DNA of 64,000 bases from Macrocybe gigantea. Lineage: Eukaryota > Basidiomycota > Agaricomycetes > Agaricales > Callistosporiaceae. This document shows, piece after piece, positions 1 through 10,677 of the stretch (positions are counted from its first letter, which is position 1; each line of letters opens with the position of its first letter). Location of the stretch: NCBI GenBank assembly GCA_011319805.1, contig SJRY01000228.1:1217007-1281006 (forward strand), given 5' to 3'. The notes under the pieces were generated by a model. That model was not told where the DNA came from, ran no database searches, and saw nothing but the letters and a program-made list of their open reading frames with translations. The translations under genes and the position numbers were made by a program.

Positions 1-347
1 ATTACAGCCTATACACTTGTGACTTACGACGAAGAGATACGGCCACCTCGGACAGCTGTCAACTGTTGCTATACACACTCCTGTTCTGTTCGAATGATCC
101 ATCACCCAATCAGGCTGTTGCAGTGTTACCATAGGCTTTCTACCCTCATCTGTCATCCCGACGCGCGAGAGGCTGCCCTGGCGGTTTCTATCTCGCCACT
201 GGCGATTATCCACGGCAACCTGTTGGCGTGGTAGGGATGCAGCATCACAGCGGGATGCCAAGTATATTGGCAATGCATACTGCAGACCCAAGCATGCGGA
301 TCCATCTATCAACTTCGAAGAAGCCATCAGCAATCATGCGTGATCAT
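1..347. other. no gene seen at window start
   Basis: No reading frame here resembles a known protein. It lies just downstream of the stop codon of the minus-strand gene that begins at 1507, so it probably holds its 3' untranslated region plus spacer. The short open frames on the plus strand have no recognisable motif. Confidence 0.4.
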
Positions 348-1507
348 TCATGTCCATCGTGGCCGAGGCGGAAGGCCCACTCTGGTCGTCTGCGGACTGT
401 CAGCGTCCTCCTTCACTGCAAATCTAGCTTGACCTTCACTGTCGTATTCGACACTGGGAGTCGCGTTTTGTGTAACGACCCCGAACGCTCCTCGCTTGGC
501 ATCTCTGATCGCTTTCAGCCTGTCGGTGGCTTTGGAAGGTTGGGTGATGTTATCTCGCGCTCTGCGTGCTGATGGACGGTCGTTAACAAGGGATGCATGT
601 GGTACGGCGGCTGCGGCATCGAAAATGTCACGAAGGCCCTTTGATCTCTTCTGTTCCATGGAGGGCGGTCGGTAATCATGATCCGCCGCTGCGAGTTCCA
701 CAGAGTTTTGGATGACTTTCTGCGGTCGACGGTCTTGTTCGTCAAAGAGCCATTCAGGCAGATCTTCTCGACTGCGTGCTTGCTGCAGATGATAAGCTTT
801 CATCGCTCGCGTCAGACGTGATTCCTGGCCAGGAGGTGTTTCTACAAGGCTCGTGAGTCATGTCTTGAAGTCGCAAATGTATGTTATGGATACCTTCCCC
901 ACTGAAAGTAGTCACATTTGTAGCCCAAGCCTTGCTGACGCTCAAAGTCAACGAGTTGGCCACAGTGGCCACGCGATTCCAGATTGTGTAGCCATAGCCA
1001 TCGTTTGGTAGTTCAGCTATAGAAATATGAGTCGGAGCGAGATGAATGTTTTGAGTTCGACTTGCATTGCGACGAAGAAGTGGTATAGCTCCCATAACCT
1101 TCGTCTGAGATGGAACCATCCCATTGTTGTCTATCACTGGGGTTGTGATGTCGGTCCGCAGGCGCTAAATCGCGCCCACGGTTGAGGGGAGAACTGGACG
1201 ACGAGCTCGCATCTCTTGCTGTGGCGTGTGAGTGGGGATCACCCCGCTCATCGAAAGAAAGGGCGTGCAAAGCGCGTCTTGAGGGTGATTCTGGCGTAGG
1301 GAGTGTTGATGGTTGTGATTGAGAGCGATCGTGGGCTACATTGTTCAGCGACTTTTGCGGGCGGATCTGTCTGGGAAATGGAGGCGGATTAGTGTGAACG
1401 GGAAGAGGCTGGCTCTGGCCAGATGTGACTGTTGAACGGGAACGAGGGCTGGTTGGAAGGCCGGGCCCTCTGGACCTGAGATGAACGTTGGAACGAACGT
1501 CTGACAT
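348..1507 (-). CDS. Mso1-like secretory vesicle protein (putative)
   Basis: A 352-residue protein from three exons (1507-1066, 1016-894, 841-348). The N-terminal half is Ser/Pro-rich and probably disordered. The conserved core is around residues 155-215: a stretch reading IWNRVATVANSLTLSVSKAW, then a Pro/Gly turn and a basic helix ending in LPEWLFDEQDRR. I associate this architecture with basidiomycete proteins carrying the Sec1-binding region of Mso1, a small partner of the SM protein Sec1 in exocytic vesicle fusion. That assignment is from memory of the family and is moderate only. The start MSDVRSN was chosen over an upstream in-frame start because that N-terminus is the conserved one. Intron 1 has a GC donor. 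The gene is divergent from the sulfide:quinone oxidoreductase gene, with 165 bp between start codons. Confidence 0.6.
1017..1065 (-). other. GC-AG intron in Mso1-like gene
   Basis: The donor reads GCAAGT and the acceptor CTATAG, 49 nt. Splicing here joins the Ser-rich exon to the conserved exon in frame. The only nearby GT donor (GTCGAA) is a poor match and gives the wrong phase. Retention would run into a stop codon within the intron. Confidence 0.8.
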
Positions 1508-1672
1508 GGTGGGTATGAGAGTGAGATTCCGAGTGAACATTGAATTGATCCATCATGGACGGTGACATGACGTCCGGTCACATGGTCAACATCACGACAT
1601 CCTTGCACAACCAGCGAAAATCTATACATATCATCTTGAGAATCATGCCCGAAGCCGTTCTCTCCTTCCACG

Positions 1673-3409
1673 ATGTTTTCCGTCGCTCGCAGCGTCATTC
1701 GTTTCTCAAGTAGCCCTTCAGGCGCCCGCTTCTTTAGCTCGGCGGAAAAGAACAAGTTCAAAGTCCTCGTCGTTGGCGCAGGTGCACAGCGCAACACCCT
1801 TGGGCACATATCTTTTCACTCGGCTGATATTGTTTCGTCTTGACAGGCAGTGGCGGCTTGTCGGTGGCAAATCAAATCTACAATCGCTTTAAACTCGCTG
1901 GTAAACCTCTCAGCGAGGGGGACGTCGCTATCCTTGATGGTGCGGAGTACCACTATTATCAGGTTCGTGACCAAGTCGAAATAGTGGCACCGCCCAAGTT
2001 CTTACGGTGCCTAACCTCTAGCCTGGCTGGTAAGGTCACACTTTCTTCTACCAATTACTCGTAAAGTCGTGACGTTTTCCAAGGACTCTCGTAGGCGCCG
2101 GTCTACGTCCAAAGACGGATTTCCGTCAGCGGCTTGCACCCTTGATTCCCAAGCACATTGCACATGTTCCAGACTATGTCAAGACCTTTTCGCCGACGTC
2201 ATCTTCCGTCACCACTACCTCGGGCCGCGAAATCTCTTATGACTTCCTCGTCGTCGCCACTGGTCTCCAAACCAATTGGGATGGCATCAAGGGCCTGTCA
2301 CAGGCACTCGCAGACCCCACTTCTGGAGTGTCTTCAATATACTCGTACGAGACATGCGACAAGGTTTGGAACGACATCGAGTCCCTGCGTTCAGGGAAGG
2401 CTGTTTTCACACAGCCTGCCGGAATTATCAAATGTGCTGGAGGTAACATTTGCTTTCATTCGTGTGATTTGCTTGATTGTGAACGAGTCGCGAAATCGTA
2501 GCACCCCAAAAGATCATGTGGATGGCTTGGGACCGGTATCGTAGAACTGACCGGGCAGAGAACATCGCGGTCGATTTCTACACGGCTACGCCTGCCATGT
2601 TCAGCGTGAAAAAATACTCGGATGCTTTGAACGCCCTTCGGTTGAAGCGAGGCGTCGGCGCTCATTTCCAACATAACCTTACGGCAGTCGATTCCCCCAA
2701 TCGCAAAGCGACATTCCAAAAAGCTGACGGCACCACCGTTGACGTCGACTATACCATCTTGCACGTTACCCCGCCTATGGGACCCCTCAATTTCATGAAG
2801 GGTTCTCCCATTGCGGACAGCGCCGGTTGGGTTCAAGTCGACCGGGCCACACTGAGACATGTCAATCCAGAATATGGGAACATCTTTGCTCTAGGCGACT
2901 GCTCTTCCCTTCCGACGTCGAAGACCGCTGCAGCAATTACGGCGCAGGCTCCCGTCCTTGCTGAAAACCTGTTCTCTGTGGCTGAGACAGGCAAAATCAG
3001 CAATGCCGAATACGATGGTTACACCAGCTGTCCGGTCTGTCCTCGTCGCAAGTCCTTATTCTTGTTTTCTGATTACCTGTGTTTGACAGTTGTTGACTGG
3101 TTATGGAGAGCTGATGCTGGCAGAGTTTAAATACGGCCAGGTGCCGAAGGAGACGTTTGCAACGTTCTTTGACCAAGCTAAAAGCCATAGGTAGGTGTGG
3201 ATTCAGTTGAGGATTTCAACAAGGATAGCTGAAGACGATGGCAACAGGTTTTTCTATAACCTGAAGAAGGACTTGTTTCCGGCAGCATACTGGAAGTACA
3301 TGGCAAGTTGCTTGGTTATTTTTCCACAAAGTTCTGCATATTTAAACGTTGCGTCCAGGTGAAAGGAAAGTGGTTTGGTACGCGTGGATTGTTGCGGCCG
3401 AGCTTCTAG
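1673..3409 (+). CDS. sulfide:quinone oxidoreductase, mitochondrial
   Basis: Flavoprotein of the SQR/HMT2 family that oxidises hydrogen sulfide and passes electrons to ubiquinone at the inner mitochondrial membrane. Eight exons (1673-1781, 1847-1962, 2022-2029, 2084-2442, 2502-3034, 3090-3190, 3248-3302, 3359-3409) give 443 residues, normal for the family, with every junction in phase. The N-terminus is Arg/Ser-rich with no acidic residue, as expected of a presequence. The FAD-binding GAGSGG follows at about residue 35. Both redox cysteines of eukaryotic SQR are visible in conserved context: KCAGAPQK and DGYTSCPLLTGYG. The C-terminal DLFPAAYWKYMVKGKWFG is also typical. Two oddities are an 8-nt exon and a GC-donor last intron. 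No frameshift is seen. Confidence 0.95.
2022..2029 (+). other. 8-nt microexon of the SQR gene
   Basis: The exon CCTGGCTG is flanked by introns 1963-2021 (GTTCGT...CTCTAG) and 2030-2083 (GTAAGG...CCAAG). Only its inclusion yields the conserved YYQPGWTLVGAGL segment of SQR in frame; skipping it shifts the frame. Confidence 0.85.
3303..3358 (+). other. GC-AG intron in SQR gene
   Basis: Donor GCAAGT, acceptor GTCCAG, 56 nt. Splicing joins WKYM to VKGKWFG, the conserved C-terminus of the family, in phase 0. Confidence 0.85.
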
Positions 3410-3600
3410 ATATCCAACCAGTTTATCGACTACATGCATGTACTCAACGACGCGCCGAACACGCGTTTTGTTGATTTGTTGTTGATTATTTGTGTGATCG
3501 CGCTGAGCGTGGCAAACACGTGCGCACTTTCAGAGGCCTTTGATCTGCCGTCCACTTTATCTGTCTCACTCAACTGCACGCAACCCCCCATCCGTTCGTC

Positions 3601-6430
3601 ATGTCACGTATGACCTCTGCGCAGGTCATCGAGCTCGGAGAATACCTTGAGCCAGACTTTGACCCTTCCAAGCTCACCGTTTCCCAGCTACTTGGCGTTC
3701 TAGGTTATCACAACGTTGCTTACCCGACTCCTTACTCCAAACCGAAACTTGTTCAGCTTTTCAACGACGACATCAAGGCGAAATCTGTAAAACTCAAGAA
3801 GGAGCGGCTCAAGCGACAAAACAGCATTGCAAGTGATGACGGCATAAAGGACGGAATCACTGGCCAACCTCTTGGAACCGCTAGGAGAAATGTCTGCTTT
3901 CTTATTTGTTTTTGGCAGAGTTGCTAACCGACCTGTATTTTTCTACCACATAGGCTCCCGTCACCCGTAGGTCATCTAGGAGATTGTCTAAAGCTCCCAT
4001 TCAGGACGAGGAAGAGGACGCATCACCCGTACGAGCAGAGCTGGTACGAAACTTTGCACATTGCCGGGCCTTCCTACCTTGCTGAGTTCTGGGACGCTCT
4101 TGATTTTCAGCCTAAACGACGACGCTCTTCGGCTCAACCCTCGCTAGGGAGACCGTCGAGGAAGTCTTCTACCGCTATCACTCAACCGACGCTCGCTGAG
4201 GAAAGTGAACCGGAGGAGGATGAGTTGCCTCTTCGGAAACTGGGAAAAAGTGACTCAACGGCGAGTTTCCTGCCTCTGTTTTAGAATCCAGCGGCCTCTG
4301 ATATTTGCTTTAGTCCGACACTGCAGGTGCACATACGCGCCGTGTTTCGCAAACGGTGAGCTAGCCGGTCTCTTTTTTGATCAGAGTTGTGGTGTTGATC
4401 GGGTGGCTAGTCGAATGATGATAGCGGTTGGGAGGACAACAACATTTTCCAGTCAGGACCAGAGTCTTCGTCCCCAGCTCGTCCTTCTCCGGTTAGACCC
4501 AAGTCTGGTAGGAAGAGTGTTGTATCTCGCAAGTCGCGAAAATCATCTTCAGCCCCCCCTCAAACGTCTCCCCTTCGACCTTCCCGAACAGAAGGACCAG
4601 AATTCCCTTCTCAATTTCCATTCCAACCAGAACTGCCGGCTTTGTTACCCAAACAAGCGTCACGCCTTGCTTCACCTGAAGCCAAGGCTGGTAGCTCTGA
4701 CATCGATTGGGAAAACCCTATCCGTGAGGAATGCGGAACGCAAGATGAATCAGCGCAACGGGCAGAATCGCGTCACCTGGTCGAGCCGATCAAGGAAGAG
4801 GTCGAGGAAGACCAAGGGGTTTCGGAATCTGAAACTCGGTTTGTCGGAGCAGAAGGATCTGAAGAGGGCCCAGTCGAGACCGCAGTTGCCAGTGCTGTGG
4901 TTGTCCGTGAGGCCCCGCTGCGGTCCAGAATTTCATCAGCTGCCTTCCGCATGGCGTGCATAGCGCTTTGTTTTGCGGCGCTGAACGCGCTCGTTGGTTA
5001 TAAGACGGAGTCTGCCTCCATTGGCTATTGCGACACTGGCAGCCATACTAATACAGCTCTTGAAGCTCTGCGGGCTAGGCGGCATGCTATCGAAATGTGC
5101 AACAAGGAGAATAGAACATTGCTATATCTGCCACAATCGACGGATGACAGCCTAGACCAAGCTGCCACACCTTGTCCCTTGCTACCCCTCCTTCCTTTTC
5201 CGCAGCCGGATGCCTGTACGCCCTGTCCCGATCACGCTACATGTGGCCAACATATTGTGACTTGCGAAACGGGATACCTTTTGCAACCACACCCTCTGTT
5301 CTTCTACCTTCCTGCCGCGTCATCGCCTCATCTAACTAGCCTGAAAAACTCGTCATCACCCAATGAATTGGCGTGGAAACTGATTTCAGAGGCATTTGAC
5401 GGACTGCCGGGTGCAGGGAGCGTGGCGTTTCCACCGCATTGCACGGAGGATCCTAAACGCAAGCGCAATATCGGCGTCTTGGGAAAAGCAATCGAATCAG
5501 TGCTTGGGCAGGAGAGAGGACGTCGTATTTGTGCTGGTGGCAAGACATTGGAAGAGAAAATTGACGATATGGAGGGAGGGGAGGCTAAGAAATGGGGCAT
5601 AGATATGGATGAACTAAAAGGAATAATGAAAAAGAAGACACCGGTGGGCATTGGGAAATGGTGCCTCTCCACATTCGGGCTAAGGACGCTGACGGCTTTG
5701 TCTCTTTTACAGGCACACTTACTTGCGACGTTCGACGACACCTTTAACGAGGCGATTCAACAATTGATCCAATGGGGTGGTGTGATTTTTGGAGAGGACC
5801 GCCAGTGAGCACATTTTCCGTCGTCATAGCCTTGCATCTTGGATGCTAAACCATTTTCAGACACCGACGCTACGTCGCTCACAAGACCCCTGACCTGACA
5901 TGGGATTGCGTAGTGACAATAAAGTCTAGGGAGCTATGGAAGGAATGGAAAACGACGGTTTTTGGCAAGTCTTATTGTGGCCTTGCGCATTTCGTTCTTC
6001 TCCGTCTTAACGGCTGCGTTCTTTGATTTCTTTTCTGGCTCGTGGTTATACAGGACTTATCGCCGTAATCGCCGCTGCAATGTACAGCAAAGCACGCAGG
6101 GCTCAGAGACTGGTTGAAGCTAAGCGTGTCGCTGAGCTGGTGCAAATCGCACTGGACACCCTGCGCAACCAGGAGCTTGCACACTACACGGATCCGGTAA
6201 CGGCACCGCAGCCATACCTATCATCACTGCAATTGAGGGACCTGATCCTACAAGACGAACATTCCGTGTCGTCGCGGACGCATTTATGGACTCAGGTAGA
6301 GCGCGTTGTGGAAGGGAATGCCAATGTTCGCGTCAACCTTGTCGAGACTCAGGGAGGTGACGAGATGAGAGTTTGGCGCTGGATTGGAGCGGGCGTCATA
6401 AGACAAAAGGAAGGCGAGAAGCAGAATTGA
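3601..6430 (+). CDS. Src1/Heh1/MAN1-type inner nuclear membrane protein
   Basis: About 815 residues from seven exons (3601-3891, 3954-4043, 4111-4260, 4314-4355, 4411-5804, 5861-5964, 6054-6430). Residues 1-60 form a HeH/LEM-like helix-extension-helix DNA-binding fold (TVSQLLGVLGYHNVAYPTPY). A long basic and acidic linker with RKS and KRRR clusters, probably the nuclear targeting region, leads to a first membrane segment (MACIALCFAALNALVGY). Next comes the luminal MSC domain with paired cysteines (GYCDTGSHTN, CTPCPDHATC) and a second membrane segment (GLIAVIAAAMY), then a C-terminal winged-helix-like part. Family members anchor chromatin and rDNA at the inner nuclear membrane. Two introns have GC donors, one placed immediately before the second membrane segment. 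Confidence 0.92.
4261..4313 (+). other. GC-AG intron 3 of the Src1/Heh1 gene
   Basis: Donor GCGAGT, acceptor CTTTAG, 53 nt, phase 0. Nearby GT dinucleotides give the wrong phase for the next 42-nt exon, which must be read in one frame to reach the following exon without a stop. Confidence 0.7.
5965..6053 (+). other. GC-AG intron 6 of the Src1/Heh1 gene, just before TM2
   Basis: Donor GCAAGT, acceptor TACAG, 89 nt, which is long for this window. Phase-1 joining yields GLIAVIAAAMYSKARR, the second membrane helix. A GT lies four bases inside the donor; using it, or retaining the intron, gives an early stop before the helix. Confidence 0.85.
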
Positions 6431-6651
6431 GGCACAAAGAAAAAGACCAAAAGAGCACAAGCGTGTGTACGTTGTGGATGCCTGTTTTACTAATTTACGA
6501 AGAATCTATTGACTTGAAGCAGAGCGGTCGGAATTGCACTTCCGCCGAGGGAAGGGGGTTGCATCATGAGATTGGCCTTATTATCGGAAGTCGACCGAAA
6601 AGGCAAAAAGAAAGTCGAGGGTGCGGAATGTCGGCATCGCGTGGGAATCGA

Positions 6652-8513
6652 TCACAAGGTGCCAGATCTCGTTGACAAGCCGTCTCGAATCTTCTCAATG
6701 AGGGCACGCTTCATGAACTGTTCTTCCGCGAGAAGACGGCTTGTCTGTGAGCACCATGTATGTGAATTAGAGGTGAAAAAAAAATCAGTTGCTAAGTGTC
6801 GCACCCTCAAAAATCTTTCCAAATCGATGCGGCCGGCGTTCAGCGCCCGATGCAGATGATAGATGGTATCTTCAATCGCATTGTCTTCGGCGACAAGCCC
6901 AATCAATCTGGGGTGTCATGTTATCCATCAGTTTCGTAAACACCATCCAGTCAGCTTACTGATTGTGGACTATCGTGGTCGAGCAGACGAGTTCGTCAAG
7001 CTCCGGATCACCCTTCCGGCGAAGCTCCGCGATATTCGCCTCTGCTTTGTTGACAAGCGCTCTCATCCGTTCGGCCACATTCCGGCAGACGTCGCGCACA
7101 GCCTCGAGACGGGCCATCTCATCCCGTATTGCCGGTTCGCCAGACAAGAGATCCCCTTGATGTGTTCGCAAACGCTCAGCATCCAGCGCCATCGCTTCAG
7201 ACAGAGAATTGAACTCCGAGGAGATCTTGCTGCGCACTTGACTGTGCAGACGTAACGTCTCAGGATTAGGCGGTCGTGGCGGCGGTGGAGCTAACGGTTG
7301 CGATGTTGGTCGAATATTTGGCGGATCTTCATCGAGGAAGTTGATGGAAGGTGCGGGAAGCTTCGGGTGGGGGGATGTAGATATTGATGGAGACGGAGGG
7401 ATAGCGGTGGTGGAGGCGGAGGGGGTGCTGCTGGAGGATGAGATGAGGTTTCATACTGCCTAGCAGAGGGCTGGACAGCGGATGACCAAGATGCCGGTGG
7501 CGGTGTTGCCATTGGTGGAGGTCTTCCTGCCTTGACCAGCTGGCTCGATCCAGCAAAAGAAACAGGAGGTTGTGCATTGGTGCCTGGCGGAATGGGAGGC
7601 AAGGCAGAAGGCGAGCTGCTCTGTAGATATCCCGGCGCCGGTGAATGAGAATCGTGCCGAAACTGCGAGTGGGAGAGGGTCGGAAGTTGTCGAGGAGGAC
7701 TAGACGGCTAGATAGAAACATTCAACATTAGAGGGATGTCATGGAAAGGACTAGAGCGCACAGAAGCGTGAATTATATCCGCAGCTGATGAAGGAGGTTT
7801 GGGAGGTAGGATTGGACGATCCGAAATGGAAGGGTGTGGAGTGCTGACATTCGATGACGACGTCGGTAATGGCGACGGAGGCAGGGGTGGAGGCGGCCTG
7901 GAAGCATAGTTGAATGCTTGATGCGAGCTAGACGATGCCACCGAAGGCTGACTTGCAGGTTTAGCGTAGACAGGAGGTTCTTTGGAGAAATGTTCCCGCA
8001 TAGCTTCGAAGAGATCAGACAGATTACATGGCTGATCAAAGGGATCGGTCAACGGATGAAAAAGCACACAGGACGGACGCACCTCACTCTTGCGGGACCA
8101 CTGTAATACGTATTCGATCTGGCACCTTCCGCTGACATCTACATATTTTCCCGCCTTGACTAGCATTTGTTGAGTCGGCACCACGTAGACAATCGGAGGC
8201 TCGTTTGGATACTCCTTTGTGAGCCAGACGGCAATGGGAATATTGTATGAAGCATTCCGGAAGACAATGGGAAGCAAGCCGTGGACACATAACAGAAGCT
8301 GTGTACGACCATCGTCATACGCTGAAAGCAGTGTGAGGTCAGATTAGAAACACGGAGAAGAGAAAGAACTGAACTATAGACATCGGACTTTGGGCGGAGA
8401 GCACTGTTGCCTGCGAGGGCGCGGTCGACGTCCAAGTATACACGATCGCTGTTGGGATAGGGCTGGGCGTTGTGTCGCAGCCATTTCTGCGTGAGGGACT
8501 CCGTGGAGCTCAT
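6652..8513 (-). CDS. VPS23: ESCRT-I subunit Vps23/TSG101
   Basis: Sorts ubiquitinated membrane cargo into multivesicular bodies as part of ESCRT-I. Seven exons (8513-8375, 8321-8083, 8031-7762, 7707-7487, 7430-6960, 6907-6805, 6744-6652) give 511 residues. Order: N-terminal UEV ubiquitin-binding domain (SDVYTYDDGRTQLLLCVHGL, then WLTKEYPNEPPIVYVVPT), a Pro-rich linker, a coiled-coil stalk (EPAIRDEMARLEAVRDVCRN) and the C-terminal steadiness box (VAEDNAIEDTIYHLHRALNA, FLRTSRLLAEEQFMKRA). The reading frame changes inside the Pro-rich linker. A 56-nt intron at 7431-7486 with a weak GTCATC donor restores it, but a one-base loss in the Pro codons is an alternative. The gene is divergent from the TEA factor gene. 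Confidence 0.92.
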
Positions 8514-8754
8514 CGAAAATCAGGAAAAAGACTGCAAATAATCTGCAGAAAATAATATCTTACATAATATCGCGGCATCACGGCGTAATCTGCTTCCGCG
8601 GATCTGATTTGCCCGATATAGGAATCTCAAAGACTGCTCCCCAGCTGCCGGCTCATACCTTCCTAATGCGGAATAGATCTCGGATCTCAGCGCGAACAGC
8701 ATATGCATCCGGCTTACACCAACGCCCAAACCATACAAAGCATGAAGTCTGTCC

Positions 8755-8762
8755 TATATAAG
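8755..8762 (+). promoter_or_regulatory. TATA-like box upstream of TEA factor
   Basis: TATATAAG lies 39 bp before the ATG at 8801, within the 287-bp divergent spacer shared with the VPS23 gene. The position would imply a very short 5' leader. It is a sequence match only. Confidence 0.35.
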
Positions 8763-8800
8763 TCCCCGGCCCTCTTTTCTCTTGTCTTCGACTCATCGAA

Positions 8801-10411
8801 ATGCCCGCGCTTCCCCTGGCCTCCAAGAGCCTCACTCCCCAGCGCAAGCACCGCAAGCTAATGAAAGATGGGAGCGGAACTGAAGTCTGGCCTGAGAGCC
8901 TAGAGGAAATCTTCGTCCAGGGTATCCCTTCTTCTGTTCCGAGCGATTAGTGTTCAATTCTTATTTGAATGCTAGGTTTGAAAGAATATTGGGTCTCTCC
9001 GTGGGCCATCTATACTCAGTCCCGCGGCCGAAGCCGTTGGCGTAACCAGTTTCTCGTCGACTATCTTCAAAAGGCTGGAATCACGCGCACGAAAAGCAGG
9101 TCGCGAGCCACATCCAGGTCTTAAGAAACATGTGGAGGGGAGAACCTGGTCCGATAATTTTGCTCGACCTTTTCCTGTCCCCTTTGTTCATATAAAAGCC
9201 TTCAGATTATTATCTTGTCGCTGGAGGAGAGGAACTCCTCTCCGAAGTGCCCGCCAGCGCTTCGCCCTCAGTCAAAATCGAAGAATCTGCTAACATGCAA
9301 AGCCTCATACCCTTTGATCAGGATGATCCAAATGACACGGCATCGCCTTCAACGTCTCCGGATTTTTCGCCCCCTGATTCTATAGCGGAGTTCCCACCTT
9401 CCCCTCATATGCCGACCGGAGCATCAGGTGTTCACTCCCAGAACATGTCACCACCGTTCCAGATTGCGTCTCCCGACACCTCACCCGTCTCATTGAACAG
9501 GGAATTTTCATTATTTCCCCCGACTATATCCGGTACCTCGACATTTTTCTCTACTTTAACCATCCAGGAGCCTCCTAACCTACGAAAGTCTCTTCCATAC
9601 ACGGGGTTACCATCAGATAGCTCTCCAACATCTATCTCCGCGCACTTCGGCCCGCCTTCCGTTCATGCGTCAAATACAATCAAACCTGCCACACATTACC
9701 CACCGATTCCATTCACTGGTTCGACCGAGAACAGGGTCACCGCAGTCTGTCTGGTCGCTGATGGGATGCCTAATTTTTCCGTGAAAACAGATGACCTTAT
9801 CGCGCCGCGCACCGCTCGCAGTATCCTTGCCCTGAAGATTAAACTGTGCATCCCCTCAGTCAATGATATCCGGAGCCCGACGACACTTCACGGTTTTGTT
9901 GGGAGCATTTGCCTCGCCAAGGTCTGGTCGACGTCCGGCAGATGTATTACCCGTGTCCACCCCTCCAGTCACCGTGTCCCCGAAGAAGATCGCGCTCTGG
10001 ATATTACCAGCGTCGAAGTCGGTACGGCGGTAGCACTGCTTCCTGAGTCTCCCTGAGTAGATGTCGGTGGCTTGATGTAGGTGAGTCAACCTCTGGTTTT
10101 CTCCCATAGGCCCTACTGTCTTACCGCCGTTCCATGTAGCCATCCAGACAACCATTACCCAGGAGATAATTGTGGACGGTGAAACGCTGTTGTATCTTAT
10201 CTATTATTTGGACCGTCATAGTAGTGCCTTGCCGTCCGCGGAATTGGTGGGCTTTCAAAAGACCAAGGCACCAATCAAACACGTCGGTCAGTCCACGGGA
10301 AATTCAGTGGCACCGACTGTCGGCGATTCTTTTTCGGACTACCAATCCCCAAGGCAGCCTGTGCACACGTCACTGTCTTACGCTCTCACGCCGATTAATA
10401 ATATTCGTTGA
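8801..10411 (+). CDS. TEA/ATTS-domain transcription factor (Tec1/AbaA type), frame interrupted twice
   Basis: Relative of fungal Tec1/AbaA developmental regulators, DNA-binding through a TEA domain near the N-terminus. Exons 8801-8921, 8976-9148, 9206-10080 and 10140-10411 encode it. The TEA domain is clear: RKHRKLMKDGSGTEVWPESL, then SRGRSRWRNQFLVDYLQKAG, then QVASHIQVLRNMWRGEP. The downstream part is Ser/Pro-rich and ends with a conserved C-terminal block (TLLYLIYYLDRHSSALPSAE). One base appears to be missing in the A-run at 9092-9095, inside the TEA domain, and another at about 10054. Both flanks of each site remain in family-conserved sequence, so the gene is either a young pseudogene or, more likely, carries assembly errors. 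Confidence 0.85.
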
Positions 10412-10677
10412 GCCGAAGGACAGTGTGCTTTATGGTTCACATTCAACTCAATACGGTTATTTCACATGGGGGTATCCGTCTCGCTGTATCATAAGTTCGC
10501 AGGCTAAAGCTGAGCGCATAGCTTGTTCAACCTCCTCTTAACGAACTACTACTTATTGCTTAATATGTATATACCTATAATATGTTTTTATGTAGTCTTT
10601 TGTATCTGTAGCATGAATAGCTTTGTTTTCGGCGTGCTGGACACAGACACTGGAGTTCCCACTTGCTCCACCAATTC

